Shown: piece after piece, positions 46,101 through 54,815 of the stretch
Position numbering within the stretch: position 1 is the first letter of the stretch
Layout of the letters: each line of letters begins with the position of its first letter
Origin: Aldrovandia affinis
Taxonomy: Eukaryota > Chordata > Actinopteri > Notacanthiformes > Halosauridae
Assembly: GCA_029706075.1 (NCBI GenBank)
Contig: JAINUG010000167.1
Span: 2,223,201 to 2,287,200 of the forward strand
DNA length: 64,000 nucleotides
Direction: 5' to 3'
Translations under genes and position numbers: made by a program
Notes under the pieces: model-generated
Told to the model about the DNA's origin: nothing
The model's database searches: none
What the model saw: only the letters and a program-made list of their open reading frames with translations

Positions 46101-48376
46101 TTTCTGCCATCGGGCAGGAGTAAGGTACAGAGTGATACAAATAGAGACTTCAGATACGATCAGCTATGTATTCAAAGTATACATTATCGATATTTTTTTT
46201 AAAACACGGCTGTCAACGGGGCCTCGGGTAGCGTAACATGTTGCCTACTGCACCAACGGTTCCAAACCCGACTGCACCAGACCATTCCTTCCCAGGGCGG
46301 AGGGGAGGGTGAGCAGATCAAGCCTCGGGGAATTAGCTTCCCCCGTACTGACTGGCAGCGAGTTTGTGGGCGAGGTTAAATCGAAAGAAATAGAGGGTAT
46401 AATTGGCTACCAAATTGGGATAAAACGGGGGGAAATCTCAAACAAATTTATTTTAAAAAAATTACAAATCAGGGCTGTCATTTTACAGTCTATATGGTTA
46501 CAAGCTACATATTTAATAACAATACTGTGGAAATCGCAACTGACGGTAGGCGACGTAGGGCTCAGCGACAGTTGGCAGCGTGAAATCAGCGTGCTCAGCG
46601 ACGAAAGACTAACTTTATGCAAATTAGTGGTGACACGTCCTCTTTATTTACTTTATCGTATCCGTTTCGCCCAGCAACATGGCGTTCAAAAGTGGAGGAG
46701 GAATTTCCATTTTTTAGGAAAGGTTACTTTATCCGACCATAGAGAAGTCAGTCCTTGCCATAAATAAACCCAACCCAGTGCTCTTCATCCAATCAAGACT
46801 AGCATCTTCCACCCTGGCGGGTGAAGGCAGGAAAGAAGGACTACGTTAGTCCGTCTCTTTCTGGTTCTAGTATTCTAGGCTTTAATTCTACACATTCTTG
46901 GGATACCTGGTCCGGGCTCACATTTTGGAACTACTTTTTCTGTTTTCTTCCTAGCTGCAAGTGTTGTGCATTTTGAAAGAAACAAGTTTGTTTGGTATCA
47001 TTTTCTTCCATTTCCTCTCTTTCGCGCTTGTTACATGTCATTTGTATGTCTTTTTAATGGATTTAATGTTACGGCCTTAAACCTACCTCTGTAGATTTGA
47101 AATTGAGTTAATTTGTCTTAGTGTTGTGACTTAATAAACCAGCTGTAAGAGCTCTATCAAATAATTTTACAATTTAACTGATAATTGGCATCCAGTGCAA
47201 TAATTATTAAACTAAATCTGGAATGGGTAATATATACAAGTATATTATTACAGATGCTTAGAAATTAGCCATGTTAAAGCGTGATATGGTTCACTTTTGA
47301 AATCCTCAACACATGTAGCTAGCTACCAAGCTAAATAACGTAATCAGGGACCATATCTGACAGTGACCACGTGTATAGCTATTGGTTATTTTATAACGAT
47401 TGTTGAATGCCAACACCACCAAATTGAGGATAAACAACTGAAGATGCCACGTCAAGAAAAGCCGCAAATGACAAGAAATCATGCAAGAGAAAGGCAAACT
47501 AGTACGTATTAATAATTTGAGTAAAACAGACCTTGAATTTCACGTGCAATGCACGTGTCAGTATGAAACATGTAGCCAACTTCGATAAATAAGAAAGCAT
47601 CATTTTCTTACCCGATACTAGACAGCGATTCACCAGAGCGAACGAAATAGCTACTGGATAGTGAATTATACCAAAACAACGGCAACAAATAATATTCCTC
47701 ATTTCATGACAGTATGCAGTTGTACATACACTTAGCTAACATTGCAGTAGAGTTACAGTAGCCAATGCATTGCTAAAAATAAGTATCGGCTAGCAAGAAA
47801 GACTAGCAGTCGTATAAATCATGAACTGGCTAGCTGACTACAGGAACCAGCTGATACATATAACATGCTAAAACAAACAACACAAAAGGTTCGGCTGCAT
47901 CATTTAGGCTCTCCACCAAAGCCTAACGAGTGCATTTCACAATCAAGCCAGCGACAGTGGCTAGGTAGCTAGCCAACTGCCTTAAATCAGTCGTACACTG
48001 CAGCCAGCTATGGCACAGAGGACAAGCCTCCTCGAGATTAGCTAGCAATGGAAGGTCAAATTGTCGCGCTTGCGTTTGCATATATCAAACAAGTAATTCC
48101 AGAGACAAACGACAGTACACGGAAATTTATTGCACGGGCTTCCTTGTAGCGATACATAAAAGTTACAAAGAGCACACGTTAGCTACAACGTAAAACAGGA
48201 AGCTAAAATAGCTAGCTAGCTTCGTGCTAGCTGCGTGGTGCTGTGGCGGAAGACTTAGAGGCCCGTTGGCCGCCGCTGGATACGGCTCGCGCTTCCTCTG
48301 GCTCGCGCGAGTAAAAAATGTCGCGTTTACCTGGCGCAGAGAGGATGAAGTCGAGAGTATAATGTCGCACGGCCAT
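34092..48376 (-). CDS. sms: SMS, spermine synthase (complete, 11 coding exons)
   Basis: Minus-strand exons: 48331-48376, 43155-43275, 39741-39819, 39571-39635, 38969-39144, 38388-38542, 38186-38275, 37894-38008, 35604-35683, 35279-35394, 34092-34122. They total 1074 nt (357 codons and stop) with every splice phase closing; human SMS has 366 residues. The enzyme transfers an aminopropyl group from decarboxylated S-adenosylmethionine to spermidine, giving spermine, in the cytosol. Visible signatures: N-terminal domain ([23 protein letters not shown]), central [17 protein letters not shown], nucleotide-binding loop [15 protein letters not shown], acidic VEID, catalytic [14 protein letters not shown], and C-terminal PSYMELWVFYTIW. 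The C-terminus is about three residues shorter than human. Introns 6 and 10 carry U12-type signals; the others are GT-AG major type. Confidence 0.95.
34362..34722 (-). mobile_element. SINE family B, near full length
   Basis: Tail complement TTTCAGATTTTTTCCCGC; body GGCAAGCTAATTCTCTGAGG; core CCCTGGGGCGGACAG; head on the minus strand ATAGCGTAGCGGTCTAACGC with B-box-like GGTTCGAAACCC. Its head abuts the next SINE. Confidence 0.85.
34723..34950 (+). mobile_element. V-SINE-like tRNA-derived SINE
   Basis: Head GTAGTGTAATGGTTAGGGAA with B box GCTGGTTCAATTCCCAG; central CCCTTGAGCAAGGTATTTAA and AATATCCAGCTGAATAAATG; 3' tail GTCGCTCTGGATAAGAACGT then CTGCTAAATGCC. The A and B boxes show tRNA origin; the rest excludes a working tRNA gene. 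Confidence 0.88.
35159..35236 (+). mobile_element. SINE family B head fragment between duplicated exon-edge sequence
   Basis: Only the tRNA-like head of family B (GATAGCGTAGCGTTCTAACG ... GTGAGCTGCCTATCACGG) is present. It is flanked by two copies of a ~37-bp segment (35121-35157 and 35240-35276), of which the right copy includes the SMS intron-10 donor. Confidence 0.75.
35279..35394 (-). CDS. sms: SMS exon 10
   Basis: Acceptor ATTTTCCAG; encodes [20 protein letters not shown] through CVPSYME plus two bases; the intron begins GTATCCTTCC, a U12-type donor. 116 nt. Confidence 0.93.
35604..35683 (-). CDS. sms: SMS exon 9
   Basis: Acceptor CCTGTCAG; encodes [20 protein letters not shown] then GKYFTQ; donor GTGAGT at 35603. 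80 nt. Confidence 0.95.
35990..36205 (+). mobile_element. LINE 3'-end fragment
   Basis: Ends AATGGCGCTATACAAAAATA then AAGATTGATTGATTGATTGA, the short terminal repeat style of L2-like LINE 3' ends. It lies in SMS intron 8. Confidence 0.55.
36558..36940. mobile_element. Tc1/mariner-type MITE with ~45-bp inverted repeats
   Basis: Left CAGTGGGTAGAATAAATATT continuing CACCCCTTTGGCATTTTTCA; right end complemented is nearly identical (CAGTGGGTAGAATATTCACC). TA follows the right end; the left flank reads CA. 383 bp, no coding sequence. In SMS intron 8. Confidence 0.85.
36941..37893. other. SMS intron 8 remainder, nothing recognised
   Basis: No exon or repeat that I can support between the MITE and exon 8. 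Confidence 0.5.
37894..38008 (-). CDS. sms: SMS exon 8
   Basis: Acceptor ACTCCCAG; encodes [20 protein letters not shown] then [18 protein letters not shown] (catalytic Asp region); donor GTATAA at 37893. 115 nt. Confidence 0.95.
38186..38275 (-). CDS. sms: SMS exon 7
   Basis: Begins ATC GAC CAG directly after an AC splice end; encodes [20 protein letters not shown] then [10 protein letters not shown]; donor GTGTGG at 38185. 90 nt. Confidence 0.92.
38276..38387 (-). other. U12-type AT-AC intron of SMS (intron 6)
   Basis: 112-bp intron: 5' ATATCCTTT (38387-38379), branch site TCCTTGAC (38295-38288), 3' end AC (38277-38276), with about 13 bp from branch to end. A GT donor (GTGAGC at 38373) lies nearby, but no GT-AG choice keeps the reading frame, whereas AT-AC joins V-E to I-D-Q exactly as in human SMS. 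Confidence 0.9.
38388..38542 (-). CDS. sms: SMS exon 6
   Basis: Acceptor TCTCCCAG; encodes [16 protein letters not shown], the GGGDGG nucleotide loop and KPKMITMVE. It ends in phase 0 at an ATATCCTTT sequence, a U12-type AT-AC donor. 155 nt. Confidence 0.93.
38969..39144 (-). CDS. sms: SMS exon 5
   Basis: Acceptor TGCCCCAG; encodes [20 protein letters not shown] through [11 protein letters not shown]; donor GTGAGT at 38968. 176 nt. Confidence 0.95.
39571..39635 (-). CDS. sms: SMS exon 4
   Basis: Acceptor CTTTTAAG; encodes [20 protein letters not shown] then K and two bases; donor GTCAGA at 39570. 65 nt. This is the least conserved part of the protein relative to human SMS. Confidence 0.85.
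39741..39819 (-). CDS. sms: SMS exon 3
   Basis: Acceptor CCTGTTTAG; encodes [20 protein letters not shown] then ADNLAQ; ends in phase 0 before GTAGAC. 79 nt. Confidence 0.88.
40660..41022 (-). mobile_element. SINE family C (different tRNA-like head, same core and tail type)
   Basis: On the minus strand the head is GTAAAGGCACTTGTTCTAAG with B box GGGTTCGAGTCCC. Then GGCCGCCTCCATGGGGAGGG and a body like family A (GAGTTCAGTCTTGAAGGAGG). The tail complement includes TCTCTCTCAGTTTGG. A (CCA)n run lies at about 40742-40768. It lies in SMS intron 2. Confidence 0.75.
42132..42210 (+). mobile_element. LINE 3'-end-like fragment
   Basis: TTATTTATATAGCGCCTTAT then CAAGGTGCTTTACAG resembles a dispersed fish LINE 3' end in inverse orientation, with a TTTA run at its left side. 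Confidence 0.5.
42478..42741 (-). mobile_element. SINE family A, 5'-truncated, with 14-bp target duplication
   Basis: Lacks the tRNA head; keeps core CCCTGGGGTGGACAGCC and tail. Flanks ATCATTGCATTTAT (42464-42477) and ATGATTGCATTTAT (42742-42755) differ at one base. 5' truncation plus target duplication is the usual result of LINE-driven retroposition. Confidence 0.8.
42756..45146. other. SMS intron 2/1 sequence around exon 2
   Basis: Apart from SMS exon 2 (43155-43275) I see no feature; the region is AT-rich with GCTAGCTAG runs. Confidence 0.5.
43155..43275 (-). CDS. sms: SMS exon 2
   Basis: Acceptor CCCTTTAG; encodes [18 protein letters not shown] through FIGKNG; donor GTGTGT at 43154. 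121 nt. Confidence 0.93.
45147..45532 (+). mobile_element. SINE family A, full length
   Basis: Head GGCCTCCCGCGTGGTCCAGT with B box GGGGTTCAATTCCCC; core GGCTGTCCGCCCCAGGGA; tail GGCTACCAAATTGGGAGAAA then A-rich. Flanking repeats AATTATTATGTTT and AATAATTATGTTT are near-identical target duplications. In SMS intron 1. Confidence 0.9.
46216..46472 (+). mobile_element. SINE family B variant with internal deletion
   Basis: Head GCCTCGGGTAGCGTAACATG with B-box-like ACGGTTCCAAACCCGAC, a shortened core CCCAGGGCGGAGGGGAGGG, and the common tail GGCTACCAAATTGGGATAAA. Short flanking repeat GGCTGTCA on both sides (46208-46215, 46473-46480). Confidence 0.8.
46481..48330. other. SMS intron 1 remainder, nothing recognised
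   Basis: No repeat or exon that I can support; a short frame beginning MAFKSGGG near 46679 ends after 12 codons. Confidence 0.5.
48331..48376 (-). CDS. sms: SMS exon 1 (start codon)
   Basis: 46 nt encoding [15 protein letters not shown] plus one base of the next codon; donor GTAAAC at 48330. The ATG has A at -3 and G at +4. A second ATG 23 bases upstream (48397-48399) is out of frame. Confidence 0.9.
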
Positions 48377-48618
48377 GATGAGATGCAGCCGTCAGCCATG
48401 CCTGGTGTAGGCAACCTGTGTAAAGCAGCTCGAGCCTGCGGGACAGCGTAAATACCGGGGACTCTGGGTGGGAGGAGAGGCGAGTAGAAAGAGGGCGGAC
48501 CCCGATTGTGTTCTCGTAGTTCAATTCTGTAGCAATGAAATGACGTGTCCCATTGTAGAACACGTATGTTCAACTCCCGATCTTAACTCTCTTATGTACC
48601 TTAAACCGTGCAGGATCA

Positions 48619-48745
48619 GAAGTTACCTCGATAGCGACTAGACAGCAACGACATGCAAGCTGTATCGCTTCACTTGTTTGTAACTATTGTTTTCATCAGA
48701 CGGATTTAACTGCTGTGTCAAAAATCATAGCAATTGTCGAACAGG
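48619..48745 (+). repeat. Duplicated segment, copy 1 (no MITE)
   Basis: CATGCAAGCTGTATCGCTTC, TTTGTAACTATTGTTTTCAT and TCAAAAATCATAGCAATTGT are matched about 0.9-1.0 kb to the right. This copy has a single CATGCAAG where copy 2 has the MITE between two CATGCAAG. Confidence 0.85.
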
Positions 48746-49009
48746 TAGTTCACTATGCTTTGTGTGTACATCCTTTAATGGTGTGATAGAGGAGCTTTAA
48801 TAAAATTAAATATAGCCTTTTGCCAGTCCTTTAAATTTATATCTGTGGTTCTTCCCTTCTCCACTCTCACAGCTACGTACTGACCCATACTGACCCATGA
48901 CGACACCAAGAGGGATGCTCAGAAAAAGTCCAGAAAAAATATTTCAGAAGAAAAATATGTTTAAAAAGCTAAGTGATGAACCATTGTGTGTGTGTATACA
49001 TACACACAC

Positions 49010-49185
49010 ACAGGGTAGATTAAATAATAACTCGTTAGGAGTTAGGCCACCGTTTGCCTTCAGAACAGCTTCAATCCTTCTTGGAATGCTATTATACAAG
49101 TTTTTACCTGTTTGTAGTGGGATATTGGACCATTCTTCAAGAAAGAAAGCCTTCAGTTATTTGATAGATGAAGGCAGTAGAAATC
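49010..49185 (-). pseudogene. Tc1/mariner transposase C-terminal fragment
   Basis: Read on the minus strand, about 49135-49025 encodes a segment like WSNIPLQTGKNLYNSIPRRI then EAVLKANGGLTPNE, the typical end of Tc1-like transposases. The rest of the element is missing; small (TG)n/(CA)n runs lie at its left side. Confidence 0.6.
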
Positions 49186-49484
49186 TGCTCCACACTCTCT
49201 TTCACCTGAGGAAGCCTCGGGGGGAGCCACAACGCAGCTGGCATTCCAACTGGGCAAGCCTGCAATTTTTGGGGGCCAGAGGCCACAGAGAAAACAGATG
49301 TTTTGTTAGCTTTAACTGTACACTGAAATAAATGGAAGACTGTCCCTGTAATAATGAGAGAGGCAATACGGGTCGAACAATATGCCATACAGATCTTATA
49401 ATTAAATGCACATTAAATGTCAAAGGTGTCAGGGTGAGCAGTTGAAATGCTAAGTGTTACTGGGATGAATGTTGTTTGTTCAAA

Positions 49485-49775
49485 TTATCTCAATAGCTAC
49501 TAGATGTCAATTACATGCAAGCAGGGGCGTTGCTAGAGTCTGGTGGGGCCCTAGGCAAAAAAAAAAAAAAAAAAAAAAAAAAAAGGACATTGCTGTGGGG
49601 TAAAGTTTGTCAGCCCTCGGGGGCCCCCTAACGGCCTGGGGGGCCCAGGCAGTTGCCTGCCTTGCCTGTTCACAAACAACGCCTCTGCATGCAAGCTGTA
49701 TAGCTTCACTTGTTTGTAACTATTGCTTTCATCAGATGGATTTAAGTACTGTATCAAAAATCATAGCAACAGTCA
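49485..49775 (+). repeat. Duplicated segment, copy 2 (carries a MITE)
   Basis: Matches 48619-48745 on both sides of the 166-bp MITE (49522-49687), with scattered substitutions. Confidence 0.85.
49522..49687. mobile_element. hAT MITE with exact 8-bp target duplication
   Basis: Ends CAGGGGCGTTGCTAG and, complemented, CAGAGGCGTTGTTTG. Flanks CATGCAAG at 49514-49521 and 49688-49695. An A-run of about 27 bases lies inside (49557-49583). 166 bp. Confidence 0.9.
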
Positions 49776-49799
49776 TTCACAATCACTCTTTTGTACATT

Positions 49800-50700
49800 T
49801 TTTAAACATAACTGGCACACTCAGTACCCCAGGGAAGAATTGTGCACATGGAGCCCCTCAAATTCAAACAGCTCCTCAGCCCTGCGAACAAATGGTCACA
49901 CCCCCCGACTGAATGAACTGCCAGACTCTCAGCTAATTCCACTGCCGACCCCTTCTCCGGGTGCAAGAGGTGTTCGAGCCTTGTAACCCCATCCCTAGTA
50001 AAGGTGTGGAGCAGATTTACAGACCCTAGAACACCCTCTGAAAAGAGGGGGTTAAAGAACATACATTCCTAGAGTAGGGAGTCTCCAGTCACCATGTCTT
50101 CCTGCCTTTGCATTGTCAGCAACCCCCAGGCATTCAGCACACTGCAGTAAAAAACAGGTAGTTCCTCTGTGTTGAGCTTGGAGAGACCAATTCCAAAAAC
50201 CTGCCAGACACAGCCTAAGCCCTCCACCTCTCTCAGGAAGTGGAAGGCTCCCGGCCTCCAGCTTAGTTCTGCCATGTACAGTAGCCTTTTCGCAGCTTGT
50301 AGCCTGAAAGCAGCTACCCTGCTGCGCAAGTCAACCAGGCCCTGCCTACCCTCCTCCACAGACAGATAAAGTATGGCTGGCCACAGCCAGTGGTTTCCAT
50401 CCCAAAAAATGACAACAGCACAGACTGCATTTCCTTGAGCAGTCCCACGGGACGGTTCATGCAGGCCAACCTATGCCATAGAGGCAACTCGATTATTAAT
50501 GACTAGAATCCTCCCTCTGTAGGACAACTGTGACAGCCAACCATCTCCACCTGGACAGTCTTGTTTTAATCAAGTCAAGTCCCTCCCTGTATGCATTTCT
50601 CATCTCCCAAGAGATGCCCAACACCTTAAGACCTACCCTTCCCTGCCGGAGGGAGTGGGGGATCAAGGGTCTTAAATACATAGCCGTAATGTAAGGCAAA
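49800..50700 (-). pseudogene. Tx1/L1-like LINE ORF2 C-terminal fragment
   Basis: On the minus strand in broken frames: GLKVLGISWE and LSRWRWL (50690-50530), LSYRGRILVINNRVASM (50525-50470), then EEGRQGLVDLRSRVAAFRLQ and AAKRLLY (50360-50260). These blocks are typical of the region after the RT palm in Tx1-clade LINEs. The 5' part is missing and the frame shifts repeatedly. Confidence 0.8.
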
Positions 50701-50769
50701 GGAAATCAAAGGCTTGATCAACGACCACTACACCCAGGTTTAGGTTGAGACTCTTGCATAGGGACAGGA

Positions 50770-51106
50770 CATTTATTAATTCATTCGTTATCTAACCCGC
50801 TTATTTCTGGTCAGGGTTGCAGGGCGGCTGGAGCCTATCCCAGTATGCATTGGGTGAGAGGCAGGAATACACCCTGGACAGGTTGGCAATCCATCACAGG
50901 ACACATACACATATTCACTCACACACTTATACCTACAGGCAATTTAGACTCTCCAATTAGCCTAACGCGCATGTCTTTGGACTACGGGAGGAAACCCACA
51001 CGGACACTGGGAGAACATGTAACCTCCACACAGAAAGGATTCGAACCCAGGACCTTCTTGGCATGCAGCGACAGTGCTATCCACTGCACCACCGCGCAGG
51101 ACATCT
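50770..51106. mobile_element. Dispersed fish repeat, family not assigned
   Basis: Contains GGCTGGAGCCTATCCCAGTA, CACCCTGGACAGGTTGGCAA, TCACAGGACACATACACATA and GGCAATTTAGACTCTCCAAT, a repeat I recognise as abundant in many fish genomes, ending in a GGATTCGAACCCAGGACC box and TATCCACTGCACCACCGCG. No ORF. Confidence 0.75.
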
Positions 51107-51381
51107 CTGACCAAAAAAAATGGTGTATATTGGTGCCACCTGGTGGGTTAATGGCGTAACTGCATGTCTGTCTTCCTCGCGCACCTTACGTGCCTCAGGA
51201 GGTAGATGTATGAGAACAGTGCATAGAGACAGAGATAGAAAAGAGAAAGTATATGTAACAAGTTGAAAGGCTACATCCTTTGTGAGTTTATACAAAATTG
51301 ATATGCTTATCTGGCATGTATATATATAGATTTAGAGCCATCTGGTGGGTAAATTGCATAACTGCATATATCAGCATAGAG

Positions 51382-51583
51382 CAGGGGTGTCAAACTCATT
51401 CCATCGTGGGCCGAGTGTATGCAGGTTTTTGTTGCAACCAGTGCACAACACCAGGTGATTTCAATTAGTTCCCCTCCTTGGTTGAAGAAGGAAGCTAATT
51501 AGTGAAATCACCTGGTGTAGTGCACTGGTTGCAACAAAAGCCTGCATACACTCGGCCCACGATGGAATGAGTTTGACACCCTG
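51382..51583. mobile_element. Palindromic hAT MITE with exact 8-bp target duplication
   Basis: CAGGGGTGTCAAACTCATTC at the left is repeated inverted at the right, and the arms of about 80 bp are nearly perfect complements around a ~40-bp loop. Flanks GCATAGAG at 51374-51381 and 51584-51591. 202 bp. Confidence 0.93.
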
Positions 51584-51740
51584 GCATAGAGCATAGAGAC
51601 TGCATTATATACTGACTGAATTATATTGTGATAGTGTTTTTTCATGTATCTGTCAGACCATTAAACAGAAATAAAAATGTTGATGTCACATTTGCCATAG
51701 AATTAAAAAAGAGCAATCACCATCCTCTCACATCCTAATT

Positions 51741-51772
51741 GTGCGTGCGTGCGTGCGTGTGTGTGTGTGTGC
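51741..51772. repeat. (TGCG)n(TG)n microsatellite
   Basis: Short GTGC/GT tandem repeat. The flanks to 52137 show no gene. Confidence 0.85.
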
Positions 51773-52137
51773 ACTCATAAGATAACATCCAACCACTTGC
51801 AAAAGCCAGACAATGCTCTGCTATGGTGCGCTCAGCATCTCAATACACACAAACAGAGATTCATAAATACAAACATTTGACAATCTTCATTTACATTGCT
51901 TAAATATAGATATACATACAAATGTACCAATAAAAGTTGTTTTGGTTTTCTTTTTAATATTGTGGCATCCCAAGGGGCAGTCTGAGGAAATGGCTGCCTG
52001 CCCCTTTAATTCTTAGGAGCCTCTGGAGGAGGCTACACTCTCCCATTTCACTTAACAGTCTTAGAAAAACTTTGTAATTTGCCTATTAAAGGCCTTGAGG
52101 CAAATTTTTCATTTCACTGTTTATTTAAGAAAAAAAC

Positions 52138-52678
52138 TGTTATGGTGTAGACACTGACTTGGACCCAAAAGCAGACTCTGGAACAGAACTTGGTGGCAAT
52201 CCTCACAGGAGGCGTTTATTAAGCAGATGCAACCAAACAATAACTAAAGGAACAGACTGGGGAAATAAGACTTCAGGAAGCTGGCAAAATGGAACAGGCA
52301 GGACTGGCTACAAAAAAGACTGAATAACAAACAAAATACAAAATGGCAAAAATGGAAACTGGCAGGCAGGTAAACAGGGAGAACCAAACTGCAGCAGTAC
52401 AAAAACAAGAGTAAGGTTTGGCACTGGACTGAGTGAGCACTGAACTTAAATAGGAAAGGGCAAAATTACTAAATTGATTCTGGCATGCGGAATGTGCAGG
52501 GGAGTGGGTGTGATAGGCTGAATCTAACAAGGGGAAAAAAACAGTGCGGAATGCGAGGAAGCCATGCCCAGCCTAAAACAAAGACACACAGGGTAAAAGC
52601 AAAAACAAGACATGACACACAAGGAACGGGATGGCAAAAACACAAGGAAGGTGGACAGGACGGGGCTGCGATGTTACA
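52138..52678 (-). repeat. 3' LTR of the chromovirus-type gypsy element
   Basis: Begins and ends with TGT...ACA in element orientation and is bordered on the internal side by a polypurine run (complement of CCCCCCCCTC). The partner LTR is not in the window. Confidence 0.85.
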
Positions 52679-52699
52679 GTACCCCCCCCTCAACGGGAG

Positions 52700-54610
52700 C
52701 CTCCTGGCGACCCACTAGGCCTACTCTTCTCAGGGTGTGTCCGGTGGAAGTCCCGAATGAGGGAGGGGTCAAGGATGAGCTGGCGCGAAATCCAGCTCCT
52801 CTCCTCGGGACCGTAACCCTCCCAGTCCACCAAGTATTGGTAACCCTGACCCTTCCGACGAATGTCCATGATGCGCCGGACAGTATAGGCAGGAGCGCTG
52901 TCGATGATCCGGGGGGGGCGGAGGGGAAATGGCCGGAGGGCACAGTGGACTGGACATGAAAGACTTGATTTTGGAGACGTGGAACACCGGGTGAATCTTG
53001 AGGGCTGGAGGGAGCTTGAGTCTGACAGCAGAGGGGTTAACGATGGACTCTACCTTGTATAGACCCATGTAGCGTGGCTGGAGTTTCTTGGAGGTGGACT
53101 GGAGGGGAATGTCAGTGGTGGAGAGCCAGACCTGCTGTCCCGGAGAGTACTGGGGGGCTGTGGTGCGGTGGCGGTCCGCCAGACGCTGAGTGCGAGCGGT
53201 GGAGCGGCGGAGTGCAGTACAGGTGTCCTCCCAAATCTTCTTGCAGCGACGGATGTGGGCCTGCACCGAAGGGACGGAAACCTCCACCTCCTGGGCTGGG
53301 AACAGGGGGGGCTGATACCCCAGGGAGCACTCAAAGGGGGAGAGACTGGTGGCAGAACTGGTTAACGCATTATGAGAATACTCAACCCAGGGTAGCAGCT
53401 TACTCCAGGAGGAGGGATTCCGGTCCGTGATGCAACGTAGCGCTGTTCCCAGGTCCTGATTAGCTCTCTCGGTCTGACCGTTCGTCTGGGGGTGGTAACC
53501 GGAGGACAAGCTGACAGAGGCCCCCAGGGCCTGGCAAAACGATTTCCAGACATGGGACGTGAACTGAGGACCACGGTCAGAAACCATGTCGATGGGGATC
53601 CCATGTAGACACACCACATGAAGCACTAGAAGCTCTGCGGTCTCTGAGGCTGTGGGAAGCTTGGGAAGGGGAACAAAATGGACCACCTTGGAGAAACGGT
53701 CGACAATAGTCAGGATGGTGTTGTTACCTTCTGAGATGGGAAGTCCGCTGACAAAATCCAGTCCAATGTGACTCCAAGGACGACCCGGGACAGGCAGGGG
53801 GCGGAGGAGACAGCTGGCGGGCTGGTGGGATGCCTTGCTCCTGGCGCAGATGGTACAGGCCAGTACAAACGCCCGGGTGTCCATGGTCAGCCACCAAAAG
53901 CTGCGTTTAAGCAGAGACTGGGTGCAGTGGATACCGGGATAGCAGGCTAGATGGGAGGAGTGCGTCCATTGCAGGACCTGGGAACGAACAGAATGACAAA
54001 CAGGTGAGAATTAGGGTTAAGTCTGGGGTCTGATTGAGTGGTTTGGGCGTCCTTGATCAGACTCTCAATCTACCAGGTCACCACAGCCACCACACAAGAG
54101 GGAGACAGGATAGTGTCAGGGCTCGCCTGTCTGGCTTCGGAGGAGAATTGGTGGGAGAAAGCATCAGGTTTCAAATTGCGGGATCTGAGTCTGTAAGTGA
54201 GAGTAAAATTAAATCTGCCAAACAAAAGTGCCCACCGGGCCTGGCGAGAGTTGAGTCGCTTGGCTGACTGAATATAAGCCAGATTCTTGTGGTCAGTCCA
54301 AATGATGAAGGGTTGTTCAGCTCCTTCCAACAGATGTTTCCACTCCTCCAGGGCGAGCTTGACTGCCAGCAACTCCCGATTCCCAACGTCATAGTTGCGC
54401 TCAGCGGGAGACAACCGACGGGAGTAAAAGGCACAAGGACGGAGTCTTTGGTTCCCTCCCGAACGCTGTGATAAAATGGCCCCTACCCCGGAGTCCAAGG
54501 CATCCACCTAGAAGATGGCCTGGAACCTCTGAGCATGTCGGGCCTTGACAGCAATGCCTGTTGGACGCCGATTCAGAGAAAGAGGAAGGAGAGGGAGTAC
54601 ATCGAAAGAT
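52700..54610 (-). pseudogene. Gypsy pol fragment: RNase H, integrase, chromodomain
   Basis: 54507-54070 encodes RNase H ([21 protein letters not shown]). Then the integrase zinc-binding segment, and at 53884 onward the core ([64 protein letters not shown]) and C-terminal GPQ-like region ([10 protein letters not shown]). A chromodomain in a shifted frame ([26 protein letters not shown]) lies at about 52900-52740. A stop precedes the RNase H and a frameshift splits off the chromodomain. Known role: DNA integration targeted by the chromodomain. Confidence 0.88.
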
Positions 54611-54664
54611 TCAGGACCCAATTTTCAACTGGGCTGAACGAGAGATAGAGGTGATAGGAGGGAG

Positions 54665-54815
54665 TGGTAGGTGTGTGGATATATATGTTTGTGCATTTCT
54701 ATGAATGTACAAGTGTGTGTACATGTATACGTGCATGTATGTGTATGTCTTTTTAGGTGTATATATATGTGTGGGTGTATATATATGTATATATGTATAT
54801 ATATATGTATGTGCA
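54665..54815. repeat. TATG/TATA-rich microsatellite
   Basis: GTATATATGTGTGTA-type imperfect repeat immediately after the truncated end of the gypsy element. Confidence 0.85.

Larger units (their letters stand above)
52138..54620 (-). mobile_element. Ty3/gypsy chromovirus-type LTR retrotransposon, 5'-truncated
   Basis: Minus-strand element with its 3' LTR at 52138-52678 (541 bp, TGTAACA...CATAACA ends) and a purine tract next to the LTR (52679-52692). Moving right, a chromodomain, integrase and RNase H follow. Reverse transcriptase, protease, gag and the 5' LTR are absent; sequence similarity stops near 54620, just before a TATG microsatellite. Confidence 0.9.

Noticed and set aside
46679-46717. 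Possible start of another gene (MAFKSGGG)
   Set aside because: Stops after 12 codons with no convincing donor or similarity.
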